From positions 1 through 64,000 of the forward strand of contig JAZRYS010000147.1 of the NCBI GenBank assembly GCA_045600865.1: 64,000 bases of DNA, read 5' to 3'. How positions within the stretch are numbered: position 1 is the stretch's first letter; each line of letters starts with the position of its first letter. This DNA is from Aphodosoma sp045600865 (lineage in GTDB: Bacteria > Bacteroidota > Bacteroidia > Bacteroidales > Paludibacteraceae). The position numbers and the translations under genes were made by a program. This document shows, in pieces, positions 7,541 to 16,295 of this stretch. Below the pieces are notes generated by a model. It ran no database searches and had not been told where the DNA came from. It saw only the letters and a list, made by a program, of their open reading frames with translations.

Positions 7541-8482
7541 TTATTTTTTAGGTTTGACAGAAAGCGGGTCAATCTCAGCACCCACACCATAGATTACCGC
7601 ACTTATATAGTCAATGCTGTTGTCTCCACAATAAGCCTTTGCTATCTCTATATACTCATTGATTGTCACGCCAACGTGGATGTCGTCAAAAGCCAACATC
7701 TCAGCAATGGCAGTACGCATCACAGTAAGATCCATAACTGGCAGACGGTCAAGAGTCCACCCAGTCAAGAAAGGTTCGATTTTCTTGTCAATCTCCTCAT
7801 AATTGACCATTGCATAGCGTACAAGACGTTTTGAATATTCCAATTCGCCAGCACTACGCATGATTGGCATCAGCGGCTGTTCCGAACCAGCCTTGAGTCC
7901 AAAATGCTTTATAGTCTTCACTCCGAAACTAATGGCATTATAGAGATCGTCATTCCAATAGATGTTCATGTCCTCTATGGCATTTTCGAATTCCTCATTT
8001 CCCATCAGCTCATTCTGCAAGACTTCCCGCCAAAGACGTTTGTCGGCATCATACGAAGAACTGGTCTCGGCAGCATATTGCCTGAAATACTCAGAATGAG
8101 CTATTCTTTCCAAGACATTGAAAACGACATTACGGTGAATTTCCCACACCCACTCCATGTCACGACTGCTCATGTAGTCGTGCAATTCCTCATTCAGATC
8201 AAGCTGCGCAGCAAATCTGTTTTCACGGAAACGGCTACAACTTGCAAGAGGATAAAGAGGATCTTCCTCTGGTTTTTCGACTGTCACCAGATGTTTCCAG
8301 GCTTTCGAAGTTGTTCTATGGGCTTCGACAATCAGTTGCAACACACAATAATAAAGGTCAGACGACTTTGATATGCTGAGTCTGAGCTCTTCCTCGATAC
8401 GTTCAGCGTCACCAACTTTTGACACATAGAACGAATATAACATCTGCACGCTTTTAATACGCAACAGAGAACGGTTTATCAT
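7541..8482 (-). CDS. nusB: Transcription antitermination factor NusB
   Basis: This is a 313-residue NusB-family protein. The conserved NusB fold is in the C-terminal third (DRLPVMDLTVMRTAIAEMLAFDDI, then INEYIEIAKAYCGDNS and FISAVIYGV-like DYISAVIYGV). The long N-terminal extension is usual for Bacteroidales, making it about twice the length of the E. coli protein. I place the start at 8482 (MINRSLLRIK) because a promoter -7 box at 8511-8518 lies inside the longer frame that would begin at 8533. It is the first gene of the nusB-yajC-ybbR-coaE operon. Confidence 0.9.
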   Translation of the reverse strand: MINRSLLRIKSVQMLYSFYVSKVGDAERIEEELRLSISKSSDLYYCVLQLIVEAHRTTSKAWKHLVTVEKPEEDPLYPLASCSRFRENRFAAQLDLNEELHDYMSSRDMEWVWEIHRNVVFNVLERIAHSEYFRQYAAETSSSYDADKRLWREVLQNELMGNEEFENAIEDMNIYWNDDLYNAISFGVKTIKHFGLKAGSEQPLMPIMRSAGELEYSKRLVRYAMVNYEEIDKKIEPFLTGWTLDRLPVMDLTVMRTAIAEMLAFDDIHVGVTINEYIEIAKAYCGDNSIDYISAVIYGVGAEIDPLSVKPKK

Positions 8483-8510
8483 AGTAAAAATCCTATTACG
8501 AAATATTGTG

Positions 8511-8518
8511 CAAAGGTA
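8511..8518 (-). promoter_or_regulatory. nusB operon -7 box
   Basis: On the minus strand TACCTTTGCAC matches the Bacteroidetes -7 consensus, 29 bp before the nusB ATG. No clear -33 TTTG is visible. Confidence 0.55.
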
Positions 8519-8700
8519 CAAATTATTTTTCATTTGCCCCTATTTTTAGGCAAGAAAAAAATCAAGAAATTTTTTCAGAAAAAATCATTGCCATATCAAA
8601 AAAAGATACTACCTTTACACCGAATTTTTGGGGCCGCCCCATAGCGCGGCAGTATTTGTGTAAGGCCTTATAAGATAGGCAAATAAAAGTTTATGTTTTT

Positions 8701-9072
8701 ATGGAAGATTTCAGAAATGAGAAGAGAGAGCAGGACATCATCTTTTCAAAAGCGGTGAAAGCAGGCAAACGCATCTATTATTTGGACGTGAAAAAGAGCC
8801 GCAACAACGACCTTTTCCTGTCGGTAACTGAGAGCAAAAAGAAGTTCTTGAGCGACGAGGAGAATGCACCATTCTCAATTGAGAAGCACAAAATCTTCCT
8901 CTACAAAGAGGATTTCGAGAAATTCCAAGATGCGCTCACTGAAATCATCGACTTCATTAACCGCAAAAACGAAGCTAACGGTGCTCAGGATATTCGCTTA
9001 CGCCGCTATGAGCAAAATGGAGAAAGTGATGAGGGGAAGTACGATGTAAAAATGAACTTTGACGAGATTTGA
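8701..9072 (+). CDS. DUF3276 (PUR-like) nucleic-acid-binding protein
   Basis: This 123-residue protein opens MEDFRNEKREQDIIFSKAV and continues with GKRIYYLDVKKSRNNDLFLSVTESKK. This is the DUF3276 signature, related to PUR-alpha repeats and to Borrelia BpuR. Members bind single-stranded DNA or RNA. It stands alone, with a -7-like TACCTTTA at 8610-8617 and a leader of about 80 nt that contains the G/C-rich GGGGCCGCCCC. Confidence 0.85.
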   Translation: MEDFRNEKREQDIIFSKAVKAGKRIYYLDVKKSRNNDLFLSVTESKKKFLSDEENAPFSIEKHKIFLYKEDFEKFQDALTEIIDFINRKNEANGAQDIRLRRYEQNGESDEGKYDVKMNFDEI

Positions 9073-9173
9073 CTCTGACGGCGAAACTGAATGGGAATTT
9101 CCTTCTGAGAAATTCCCTGTTTCGGTTTTTGATGGCAATGGATATTAAACGAAACGATTAAAAATAAAATACA

Positions 9174-10361
9174 ATGTACAACGATTTTCAAAAACATTTG
9201 ACAGCAGAGCTCGCTTCAATAAAGGAGCAGGGTCTCTACAAAAACGAGCGCGAAATCTGCTCAGCTCAAGGTGCTGAAATCACAGTGGCAGGCAAGACGG
9301 TGCTCAATTTCTGTGCAAACAACTACCTTGGATTAGCTGACAATCCAAAGTTGATTGAAGCTGCAAAGAAAGCCATGGACGAACGTGGATACGGAATGTC
9401 TTCTGTCCGTTTCATCTGCGGTTGCCAGGATCGCCACAAAGACCTGGAACGCGCCATTGCAAATTTCTTTGGCACTGAGGACACAATTCTCTATGCTGCT
9501 TGCTTCGATGCCAACGGTGGCGTTTTCGAGCCATTGCTCACTGCTGACGATGCAATCATATCTGATGCACTGAACCACGCATCAATCATCGACGGCGTAC
9601 GTCTCTGCAAGGCACAGCGTTTCCGCTATGCAAATGCAAATATGGCTGAACTTGAGGAACAGCTCATTGCTGCACAGAAATGCCGCTTCCGCCTCATCGT
9701 AACTGACGGCGTCTTCTCTATGGACGGTAACGTATGTCCACTCGACAAGATTTACGAGTTGGCAAACAAGTATAACGCAATGGTAATGGTTGACGAGTCG
9801 CACTCTGCAGGCGTTGTCGGCAAGACTGGCCGTGGCGTTACTGAGTTGCACAACCTCCGTGGCAAGATTGAAATAATCACAGGTACTCTCGGCAAGGCAT
9901 TCGGTGGTGCTGTCGGTGGCTTCACTACTGGCAAAAAAGAGATTATCGACATGTTGCGTCAGCGCTCACGTCCTTACCTCTTCTCAAACTCAATTCCTCC
10001 AATGGTTGTCGGTGCAGCAATCCGCATGTTCCAGATGATGGAAGAGACTAACGAATTGCAAGATCGTCTGCATGCAAACACAGACTATTTCCGCGACAAA
10101 ATGATGGTTGCAGGCTTCGACATCAAACCTACACAGTCCGCTATCTGCGCTGTAATGCTCTATGACGCTCCTCTATCACAAAAGTTCGCTGCACGCTTGC
10201 AGGAAGAGGGCATCTATGTTACAGGCTTCTTCTATCCAGTTGTGCCAAAAGGCGAAGCTCGTATCCGCGTACAGCTCTCGGCTGCCCACACTCAGGCACA
10301 CCTCGACAAGGCTATTGCAGCATTCATCAAGATTGGTAAGGAACTCGGCGTAATCAAGTAA
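9174..10361 (+). CDS. kbl: Glycine C-acetyltransferase (2-amino-3-ketobutyrate CoA ligase)
   Basis: This 395-residue PLP enzyme of the alpha-oxoamine synthase family cleaves 2-amino-3-ketobutyrate with CoA to glycine and acetyl-CoA. The PLP lysine is in TGTLGKAFGG (K241), and DESHSAG (about 207-213) and the AACFDANGG stretch are typical. Its length matches E. coli Kbl (398). The gene is 7 bp upstream of tdh, so the pair forms the threonine-to-glycine pathway. Confidence 0.95.
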   Translation: MYNDFQKHLTAELASIKEQGLYKNEREICSAQGAEITVAGKTVLNFCANNYLGLADNPKLIEAAKKAMDERGYGMSSVRFICGCQDRHKDLERAIANFFGTEDTILYAACFDANGGVFEPLLTADDAIISDALNHASIIDGVRLCKAQRFRYANANMAELEEQLIAAQKCRFRLIVTDGVFSMDGNVCPLDKIYELANKYNAMVMVDESHSAGVVGKTGRGVTELHNLRGKIEIITGTLGKAFGGAVGGFTTGKKEIIDMLRQRSRPYLFSNSIPPMVVGAAIRMFQMMEETNELQDRLHANTDYFRDKMMVAGFDIKPTQSAICAVMLYDAPLSQKFAARLQEEGIYVTGFFYPVVPKGEARIRVQLSAAHTQAHLDKAIAAFIKIGKELGVIK

Positions 10362-10368
10362 TAAAGCA

Positions 10369-11319
10369 ATGAAAAAGATATTAATAGTAGGTGCTGGCGG
10401 TCAGATAGGTTCTGAACTCACAAAACTTCTCCGCGAGAAATATGGCAACGACAATGTAATCTGTTCAGACCTCCGTCCTTTGAAGGGTGAAATCTATGAG
10501 AGTGGTCCAATCGAGCGTATTGACTCCACTCAAATCACTCAGATTATTGAGGCCGTAAAGAAATACAACATCGACTCAATATTCAACCTTGCAGCTATTC
10601 TCTCCGCAACAGCAGAGCTGAATCCAATGCTCGGCTGGAACGTAGGTATCGGTTCGCTGGTCAACTGCCTCGAAACAGCACGTCTGTTCAACTGTGCAGT
10701 TTTCACCCCATCATCAATTGGTGCTTTTGGCCCTTCAACTCCACTCGACGGCACTCCTCAAGACACTATCCAACGTCCAGGAACCATCTATGGTGTGACA
10801 AAAGTTACAGGTGAATTGCTCTCCGACTACTACTTCAAGAGATTCGGCGTTGACGCTCGTTCCGTACGTTTCCCAGGCCTTATAAGTAATGTGACATTAC
10901 CTGGTGGTGGCACCACAGACTATGCTGTGGAAATCTACTACGCAGCAGCAAAGGGCGAGAAATTCATCTGCCCATTGAAGCCAGACACAATGCTCGACAT
11001 GATGTACATGCCTGATGCCTTGAACGCAGCCATTAACTTGATGGAGGCTGATCCTAAGAATCTTGTTCACCGCAACTCGTTCAACGTTACTGCAATGCAC
11101 TTCACTCCAGAAGAAATCTATGCAGAAATCAAGAAACACTGTCCAGACTTCGTGATGGAATATCAGCCAGACCCTATCAAGCAGTCTATCGCCGACAGCT
11201 GGCCAAACTGGATGGACGACTCTTGCGCACGCAAAGAGTGGGGATTTGCTCCTAAGTACGACCTCGCTGCAATGACAGTTGACATGCTCGACATTCTCAA
11301 GAAGAGATTCGCGAAGTAA
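10369..11319 (+). CDS. tdh: L-threonine 3-dehydrogenase, NAD-epimerase type
   Basis: This 316-residue short-chain/epimerase-family protein has the Rossmann motif GAGGQIGSEL (residues 8-17) and the catalytic YGVTK (Y141, K145). It is the epimerase-like threonine dehydrogenase found in Bacteroidetes and trypanosomes, unrelated to the zinc enzyme of E. coli. It oxidises threonine to 2-amino-3-ketobutyrate, which Kbl then splits. A bidirectional terminator follows. The call depends on pairing with kbl as much as on motifs. Confidence 0.92.
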   Translation: MKKILIVGAGGQIGSELTKLLREKYGNDNVICSDLRPLKGEIYESGPIERIDSTQITQIIEAVKKYNIDSIFNLAAILSATAELNPMLGWNVGIGSLVNCLETARLFNCAVFTPSSIGAFGPSTPLDGTPQDTIQRPGTIYGVTKVTGELLSDYYFKRFGVDARSVRFPGLISNVTLPGGGTTDYAVEIYYAAAKGEKFICPLKPDTMLDMMYMPDALNAAINLMEADPKNLVHRNSFNVTAMHFTPEEIYAEIKKHCPDFVMEYQPDPIKQSIADSWPNWMDDSCARKEWGFAPKYDLAAMTVDMLDILKKRFAK

Positions 11320-11341
11320 TCACACATAACTTATAAATAAT

Positions 11342-11371
11342 AAGCCCTGGATTTTCTAAAATCCAAGGCTT
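11342..11371. terminator. Bidirectional terminator after tdh
   Basis: The stem AAGCC-C-TGGATTTT / AAAATCCA-A-GGCTT has one mismatch, a 2-nt loop and A/T-rich flanks. It lies between the convergent tdh and the lipoprotein gene. Confidence 0.75.
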
Positions 11372-11394
11372 ATTATATTATTGGAAAAGCAGAA

Positions 11395-12066
11395 TTACTT
11401 AGCCTCTTCCTCAACTACTGGAGTAACCTTGGTAACTTCGATGTAACGAGCAACTACGATGTAGTCCATGCCGTTCTCAACGTTAGCTGCAAGTTCTTCT
11501 TTCATCTTCTGGATACGCATCATAGGACACATCTCCTCTTCCTCGTGATGCTCACCACAGCACTGATGCTCATTCTCAGCTGGTTTCTCGCCTTCGCAGC
11601 ATTTATGTTCACCTTCAGCTGGCTGTGCCTCCTCAGCTGGCTGCTCGCCATGACATTTACCCTCGCACTTGCCTGCGCATTTGTGCTCAACACCATTGAT
11701 AGAGTCTTCCTGCATCTTAGCGATGAGCTCTGCTTCCATAGCATTGATTTCGTCAGCAGTCATACGCTGCTCGCGAACGATACCCTCAACGCGAACTTTC
11801 TGACCCATGAGAGAAGCATCGAATACAGAATCCCATACGAAATGGAAATCTGCACCATCCATCTTCATCTTCATGCCAGAGTGCTGGCAGATATGAGCAA
11901 CGACACCCTCGACAACGATAGCGCTGTCTGTAAGGTTCTCGATTTGAGCATTAAGCTCTTCTACACACATTGCAGGAACTTCTTCCTGTTTCTCTGAGCA
12001 CGACATCATTGTGCTCACTGTGAATGCGATGGCCAAAGCCAAAACGCCAAACAAAGTCTTTTTCAT
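11395..12066 (-). CDS. Lipoprotein with Cys/His-rich metal-binding insert
   Basis: This 223-residue protein has a lipoprotein signal peptide (about 1-23, lipobox-like STMMSC). A small beta-domain follows (SAIVVEGVVAHICQHSGMKM ... GQKVRVEGIV), which resembles an OB-fold. Residues about 123-175 are an acidic Cys/His-rich tract (HKCAGKCEGKCHGE, EHKCCEGEK, EHQCCGEHHEEEEMC) with at least ten cysteines and several histidines. That tract suggests metal binding or storage at the outer membrane, but the metal is unknown. A -7 box TACCTTTG (minus, 12107-12114) precedes the gene. No family name is certain. Confidence 0.75.
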   Translation of the reverse strand: MKKTLFGVLALAIAFTVSTMMSCSEKQEEVPAMCVEELNAQIENLTDSAIVVEGVVAHICQHSGMKMKMDGADFHFVWDSVFDASLMGQKVRVEGIVREQRMTADEINAMEAELIAKMQEDSINGVEHKCAGKCEGKCHGEQPAEEAQPAEGEHKCCEGEKPAENEHQCCGEHHEEEEMCPMMRIQKMKEELAANVENGMDYIVVARYIEVTKVTPVVEEEAK

Positions 12067-12159
12067 TTGTTTTTTTGAATAATATTATGTTCTGAAATTT
12101 CGGTTGCAAAGGTACAAACTTTTTTTCATTCGGAATACAGTTTTATCAGTTTTTTTTTA

Positions 12160-12167
12160 TAACTTTG
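12160..12167 (+). promoter_or_regulatory. Ion channel -7 box
   Basis: TAACTTTGCAGC at 12160 matches the -7 consensus, 26 bp before the channel ATG. The upstream DNA is T-rich and no clear -33 is seen. Confidence 0.5.
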
Positions 12168-12192
12168 CAGCAAATTTTTCAACGACTGTTTT

Positions 12193-12990
12193 ATGAGAAA
12201 AGCACTAAGCAGGTTCTTTCTCGATGAAAGGGTGATAGACATTGCTATCATATTGAATGTCACCGCAATATTCATCGAAGAATATGGCATACAGCATTTG
12301 TGTTTACAAATTATTGGGTACTCCACGATTTTCTTCTTCATCGGAGAAATGGTGTGTAAACAGATAAAAACTGGTGTCGTTGCATATTGGAAGGATGGTT
12401 GGAACCAGCTGGATGGCACACTCGTCATCATCTCTTTGCCTTCATTACTGAATCTATTCTTCCCGCAACTGTTCTCACACGCTGGCATTATGATGACGTT
12501 ACGAATATTCAGGGTATTCAGGTTTTTCAGACTCACACACTTCTTCCCGAACTTTGAAGCCATAGTAATTAACTTCAAGAAAGCACTGAAAGACTCACGC
12601 GCCATAATGCTCGGTTATATTGTGATGATTCTGATATGTGCGCTCATCAGTTGTTCGCTGTTCGGCAAGATATCACCAGAGTTCTTCGGTACACCTGGCA
12701 AATCAATCTATTCCACATTCAGGCTTTTCACCATTGAAGGATGGTATGAAATACCTGATACGATAACCAACCATCTGTCAACATCATTGAGCGTTTGCGT
12801 GAGGTTTTATTTCTGCTTCATCCTGCTTGCAGGAGGTATCATAGGACTCTCGCTGCTGAACTCTATATTCGTTGACGCAATGGTCAGCGACAACAACGAT
12901 GAGCTGCTGATGGAGATAAGAAAACTGCAGAGGCAGGTTGAAGAATTGCAAAATGAACTGACAGAAAACAAAAACAAAAAACAAATATGA
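12193..12990 (+). CDS. Voltage-gated ion channel (BacNav-like)
   Basis: This 265-residue single-domain six-helix channel has an arginine-spaced S4 voltage sensor (LRIFRVFRFFRL). The pore loop reads FRLFTIEGWYEIP, comparable in position to the TLESW filter of bacterial sodium channels such as NaChBac (here TIEGW). The C-terminus is a coiled coil (MEIRKLQRQVEELQNELTE), a usual tetramerisation element of that family. The Glu is kept, so cation selectivity for sodium or calcium is plausible, but the Ser-to-Gly change leaves it open. It overlaps the next gene by 4 bp. Confidence 0.88.
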   Translation: MRKALSRFFLDERVIDIAIILNVTAIFIEEYGIQHLCLQIIGYSTIFFFIGEMVCKQIKTGVVAYWKDGWNQLDGTLVIISLPSLLNLFFPQLFSHAGIMMTLRIFRVFRFFRLTHFFPNFEAIVINFKKALKDSRAIMLGYIVMILICALISCSLFGKISPEFFGTPGKSIYSTFRLFTIEGWYEIPDTITNHLSTSLSVCVRFYFCFILLAGGIIGLSLLNSIFVDAMVSDNNDELLMEIRKLQRQVEELQNELTENKNKKQI

Positions 12991-13802
12991 AAAAAACTTT
13001 TATCGCAGTTATGATGCTCCTGTTATGCGGGATTTTAACAGCACAGACAGACAGCATAACAATTAAACAGCCAGCACAAAAAAACGAGAAAATTCAAAAT
13101 GAGACAACAACCGAGACCTCCTTGCGATACAGAAAAGCGCAATGGTTCACTATCGGTGCCAAATTGGGGTATAATGTATCTCTGACCCAGGACAAAAACA
13201 GTCTCGACTACCAATACTTCCTTCATACTGGACTGCGGCATGGTGGTTCTGCTGGAATTTACATGAGGTTAGGAACCAACGTTTACTGTCAACCCGAAGT
13301 TCTTTATTCTTTTTCAATGTATGATGCATCTCGAATAATCGGTGGAGACACCCTGTCTCGCAACATACAAAGCCATGCCATAGATATACCAGTGTTATTA
13401 GGATATAGCGCCGTATGTTCTGAGACATTCAAATTCAGAGTTATGGCTGGTCCTCGTTTCTCTATTAACGTAAACTCAGACAAGAAATACAATGCCATCC
13501 AGCCAAATGACGGCAACATCACAGCAAGCATCAGCAAAGCCAGATTAGGATTAGACTGCGGCATTGGATTTGATTTCTGGAGAATCACATTAGACTTGCG
13601 ATATACTCTATTGCAAGACCTATATAAGTACCAATTTCTGGACAGGGCGACAAACGAATGGAAGCAGGTAAGTTTTCCCGTATCCACCTTTCACATTGCA
13701 ATCGGTTACAACATTTGGGGCAACAACATGCCAAGTCAAAAGAAACAGAAATATGACCCCAGTGCATACGACTTTTTCAGAAGGAACAGGGAACACAAAT
13801 AA
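12987..13802 (+). CDS. PorT-like outer membrane beta-barrel protein
   Basis: This 271-residue protein has a signal peptide (MKKTFIAVMMLLLCGILTAQ) and an outer-membrane beta-barrel of the OMP_b-brl_2 / PorT-like kind (KLGYNVSL, YMRLGTNVYCQPEVLYSF, PVLLGY, and the closing GYNIW). Its ATGA overlap with the channel gene suggests joint translation. No enzyme motif is seen and its function is unknown. Confidence 0.75.
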   Translation: MKKTFIAVMMLLLCGILTAQTDSITIKQPAQKNEKIQNETTTETSLRYRKAQWFTIGAKLGYNVSLTQDKNSLDYQYFLHTGLRHGGSAGIYMRLGTNVYCQPEVLYSFSMYDASRIIGGDTLSRNIQSHAIDIPVLLGYSAVCSETFKFRVMAGPRFSINVNSDKKYNAIQPNDGNITASISKARLGLDCGIGFDFWRITLDLRYTLLQDLYKYQFLDRATNEWKQVSFPVSTFHIAIGYNIWGNNMPSQKKQKYDPSAYDFFRRNREHK

Positions 13803-13804
13803 TA

Positions 13805-13845
13805 ATACGAAAAAGGCAACCCAATGCAGGTTGCCTTTTTCGTAT
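13805..13845. terminator. Bidirectional terminator
   Basis: A 17-bp perfect stem (13805-13821 with 13829-13845, core AAAAAGGCAACC / GGTTGCCTTTTT) has a 7-nt loop. It separates the barrel gene from the convergent rplI. Confidence 0.9.
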
Positions 13846-13862
13846 TTAGAAGAGACTGAAAT

Positions 13863-14327
13863 TTAAGCCTCAACTGGTGTCTCGTTCTCAGAAACAACGT
13901 GGAGGTTGATTGAAGCAGAAACTTCCTTGTGAAGCTTAACTGCTGCAGTGTAATCGCCAACCTCTTTGATTGCATCCTTGATAACGATAGTCTTACGATC
14001 AATTTCGAAGCCCATCTTAGCAAGTTCTTCTGCGACAACAACTGAGTTTACAGAACCGAAAATGGTGCCTGTAGAGCTTGTCTTTGCAGCGATATTAACA
14101 GTAACACCATCAATCTTAGCTGCAATTGCTTCAGCATCAGCCTTGATTTTTGCAAGTTTGTGAGCACGCTGCTTGAGAGTTTCAGCAAGCATCTTCCGTG
14201 CAGCCTCAGTGGCAATCACAGCCTTGCCTGTTGGAATAAGATAGTTACGGCCATATCCACGCTTAACGCTAACGATATCATCCTTGTAGCCCAAGTTAGC
14301 TACATCTTCTTTAAGAATCAAATCCAT
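13863..14327 (-). CDS. rplI: 50S ribosomal protein L9
   Basis: This 154-residue protein begins MDLILKEDVANLGYKDDIVSVKRGYGRNYLIPTGKA (here split by family positions 1-36), the diagnostic L9 N-domain that binds 23S rRNA. A long helix and the C-terminal domain follow. It is the last gene of rpsF-rpsR-rplI. Confidence 0.97.
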   Translation of the reverse strand: MDLILKEDVANLGYKDDIVSVKRGYGRNYLIPTGKAVIATEAARKMLAETLKQRAHKLAKIKADAEAIAAKIDGVTVNIAAKTSSTGTIFGSVNSVVVAEELAKMGFEIDRKTIVIKDAIKEVGDYTAAVKLHKEVSASINLHVVSENETPVEA

Positions 14328-14342
14328 AGTCTTTCCTCCTTA

Positions 14343-14609
14343 TTATTTCATTAAGTCAGTTACGTAAGGGAGCAAAGCCAAGTGGCGAGCACGCTTTACT
14401 GCCTGAGCGACCTTACGCTGATATTTCAAAGATGTGCCAGTGATGCGACGAGGGAGCAACTTACCCTGCTCGTTCAAGAATTTCTTGAGGAACTCTGGAT
14501 CTTTGTAATCTATATACTTTATACCGCTCTTCTTGAAACGGCAATATTTCTTCTTCTGGCTATCTACAGCGATAGGAGTAAGAAAACGGATGTCTGTATT
14601 ATTTGCCAT
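14343..14609 (-). CDS. rpsR: 30S ribosomal protein S18
   Basis: This 88-residue protein carries the S18 signature (IDYKDPEFLKKFLNEQGK, RRITGTSLKYQRKVAQAVKR). S18 pairs with S6 on the 30S platform. It lies 15 bp before rplI and 2 bp after rpsF. Confidence 0.97.
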   Translation of the reverse strand: MANNTDIRFLTPIAVDSQKKKYCRFKKSGIKYIDYKDPEFLKKFLNEQGKLLPRRITGTSLKYQRKVAQAVKRARHLALLPYVTDLMK

Positions 14610-14611
14610 AA

Positions 14612-14968
14612 TTATTTGCCCTCCTCTGATTTAGTTTCTTTCTGTTTGTTCATACGACGCTCTGCGTACTGTAGAGCATACTTGTCAAGACGGAATGTCA
14701 AATAACGCATGATACGCTCGTCGCGACGCAACTGAAGTTCGAACTTAGCGACAAGACTTGGGTCGCTGGCAAATTGCAAGAGGCAATAAAAGCCTGTTGA
14801 CTTCTTCTGAATAGGGTACGCAAGTTTACGCAGTCCCCACTCCTCTTCGTTCTCGATTTCCGCACCGTTCTCAGTGAGAAAATTTTTGAACTTTTCTACT
14901 GCTTCCTTCATCTGGACGTCAGACAAAACGGGAGTCAAAATGAAAGCAGCTTCATAATGGTTCATCAT
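14612..14968 (-). CDS. rpsF: 30S ribosomal protein S6
   Basis: This 118-residue protein starts MMNHYEAAFILTPVLSD and contains AYPIQKKSTGFYCLLQF and a DERIMRYLTFR segment typical of S6. The start may be either of the two adjacent ATG codons (14968 or 14965). It is first in the ribosomal operon, behind a promoter at 15035-15065, with a leader of about 60 nt. Confidence 0.96.
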   Translation of the reverse strand: MMNHYEAAFILTPVLSDVQMKEAVEKFKNFLTENGAEIENEEEWGLRKLAYPIQKKSTGFYCLLQFASDPSLVAKFELQLRRDERIMRYLTFRLDKYALQYAERRMNKQKETKSEEGK

Positions 14969-15034
14969 AACTAAATGTTATTTAAGTATTTAATTAAAAA
15001 AATCTCTATATTTCCTTGTCAGGAAAACTGGGTG

Positions 15035-15065
15035 CAAAGTTACAAACTTTTTTTCATACGGCAAA
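15035..15065 (-). promoter_or_regulatory. rpsF operon promoter
   Basis: On the minus strand, TTTG (15065-15062) and TAACTTTG (15042-15035) are spaced by 19 bp. Confidence 0.6.
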
Positions 15066-15128
15066 AGCTTTTTATTACTATTTTTTTTGTAACTTTGCAG
15101 CGCAAAACAAAACAAGTGACAATCTGCC

Positions 15129-15416
15129 ATGAAATGGAATAAATGGAAAATAGGCTACACTACGTTATGTGTTGGTTTTCTTGTACTTATAACATTTTTT
15201 GCACCAGCATCGCTATACAAGCGATACTTGTTGTACAGAGAGCAGAAAACCATTGATGACCAAATAAAGCATTACGACAAGGAGATTGCGACAACCGAAG
15301 AGAGGTTGTATGAGCTCAATCAAAACGACACGACACTTGAAAGATATGCGCGTGAAGTGTATCACATGCAGACAGAAGAAGAAACGGTATATCTAATCGA
15401 AGAAACGGAAGAATGA
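15129..15416 (+). CDS. Septum formation initiator, FtsB/DivIC-like
   Basis: This 95-residue protein has one N-terminal membrane helix (about 10-28), then a coiled coil (KTIDDQIKHYDKEIATTEERLYEL) and the family tail LERYAREVYHMQTEEE. It is a bitopic divisome protein of the FtsB/DivIC family. A -7 box TAACTTTG lies at 15090-15097. It overlaps the pseudouridine synthase gene by 4 bp. Confidence 0.88.
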   Translation: MKWNKWKIGYTTLCVGFLVLITFFAPASLYKRYLLYREQKTIDDQIKHYDKEIATTEERLYELNQNDTTLERYAREVYHMQTEEETVYLIEETEE

Positions 15417-16279
15417 TTATGAAAAGGATGAAAATAGAGCACAATGGCCAACTGCTCGAATATTTGATAGAAAATGTACCAGAAGCAAGCAGAACCACGC
15501 TTAAGTCATACCTCAGTCACAGACAGATATTAGTGAACGGAAAGTTGGCTACCGTTTTCGACTATCATCTGAACAAAGGAGACGAATTGCAAATATTGGA
15601 CAAAGGTGTCGAAAAACAGAATCCGAACTCCAGAATGAGGATAATCTTCGAGGACAAATACATCATTGTCATAGATAAACGCAATGGACTGCTCACGATG
15701 TCAACAGGAAAAGAAGGTGAACAGACTGCTTATTCGCAGTTGATGGAGCATGTACGACGACATACAGGCGACAAGGCAGCACGAATCTTCATCGTGCACC
15801 GACTTGACAGAGAGACATCTGGGCTGTTAATATTTGCCAAGAGCGAAGAAGTCCAACACATACTACAAGAAAAGTGGGAAGAAAACGTCATAACAAGACA
15901 ATACGTAGCTGTAGTGGAGGGTAAGATGGAAAAATCCGAGGGACAAATAGTTTCATGGCTGACAGAGAATTCCAAGTCATTCAAAATGCACTCCTCCCCT
16001 ACTGACAATGGAGGCAAGAAAGCCATCACCAACTACAAGGTAATAAAATCAAACGGAAATTACACATTATTAAATGTATGGTTGGAGACAGGCAGAAAAA
16101 ACCAGATTCGCGTTCAGATGGCCTCTATAGGACATCCCGTGGCTGGCGACAAGCGATATGGTGCACATTCTAATCCTATCAACCGATTGTGCCTCCATGC
16201 CAACATCATAGCATTCATCCACCCAATGACAGGCGAAAGGATGAGGTTTGACACTGGAATTCCTCAGATGTTTCAGTAA
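15413..16279 (+). CDS. RluA-family pseudouridine synthase
   Basis: This protein of about 288 residues has an N-terminal S4-type RNA-binding region (TLKSYLSHRQILVNGKLA) followed by the catalytic motif HRLDRETSGLLIFAK, whose Asp is the nucleophile, and the KNQIRVQMASIGHPVAGDKRYG segment. It converts uridine to pseudouridine in rRNA or tRNA, but the exact target cannot be read. The start could be 15413, 15419 or 15428. Confidence 0.9.
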   Translation: MIMKRMKIEHNGQLLEYLIENVPEASRTTLKSYLSHRQILVNGKLATVFDYHLNKGDELQILDKGVEKQNPNSRMRIIFEDKYIIVIDKRNGLLTMSTGKEGEQTAYSQLMEHVRRHTGDKAARIFIVHRLDRETSGLLIFAKSEEVQHILQEKWEENVITRQYVAVVEGKMEKSEGQIVSWLTENSKSFKMHSSPTDNGGKKAITNYKVIKSNGNYTLLNVWLETGRKNQIRVQMASIGHPVAGDKRYGAHSNPINRLCLHANIIAFIHPMTGERMRFDTGIPQMFQ

Positions 16280-16295
16280 ATGTTTTTATGAATTT

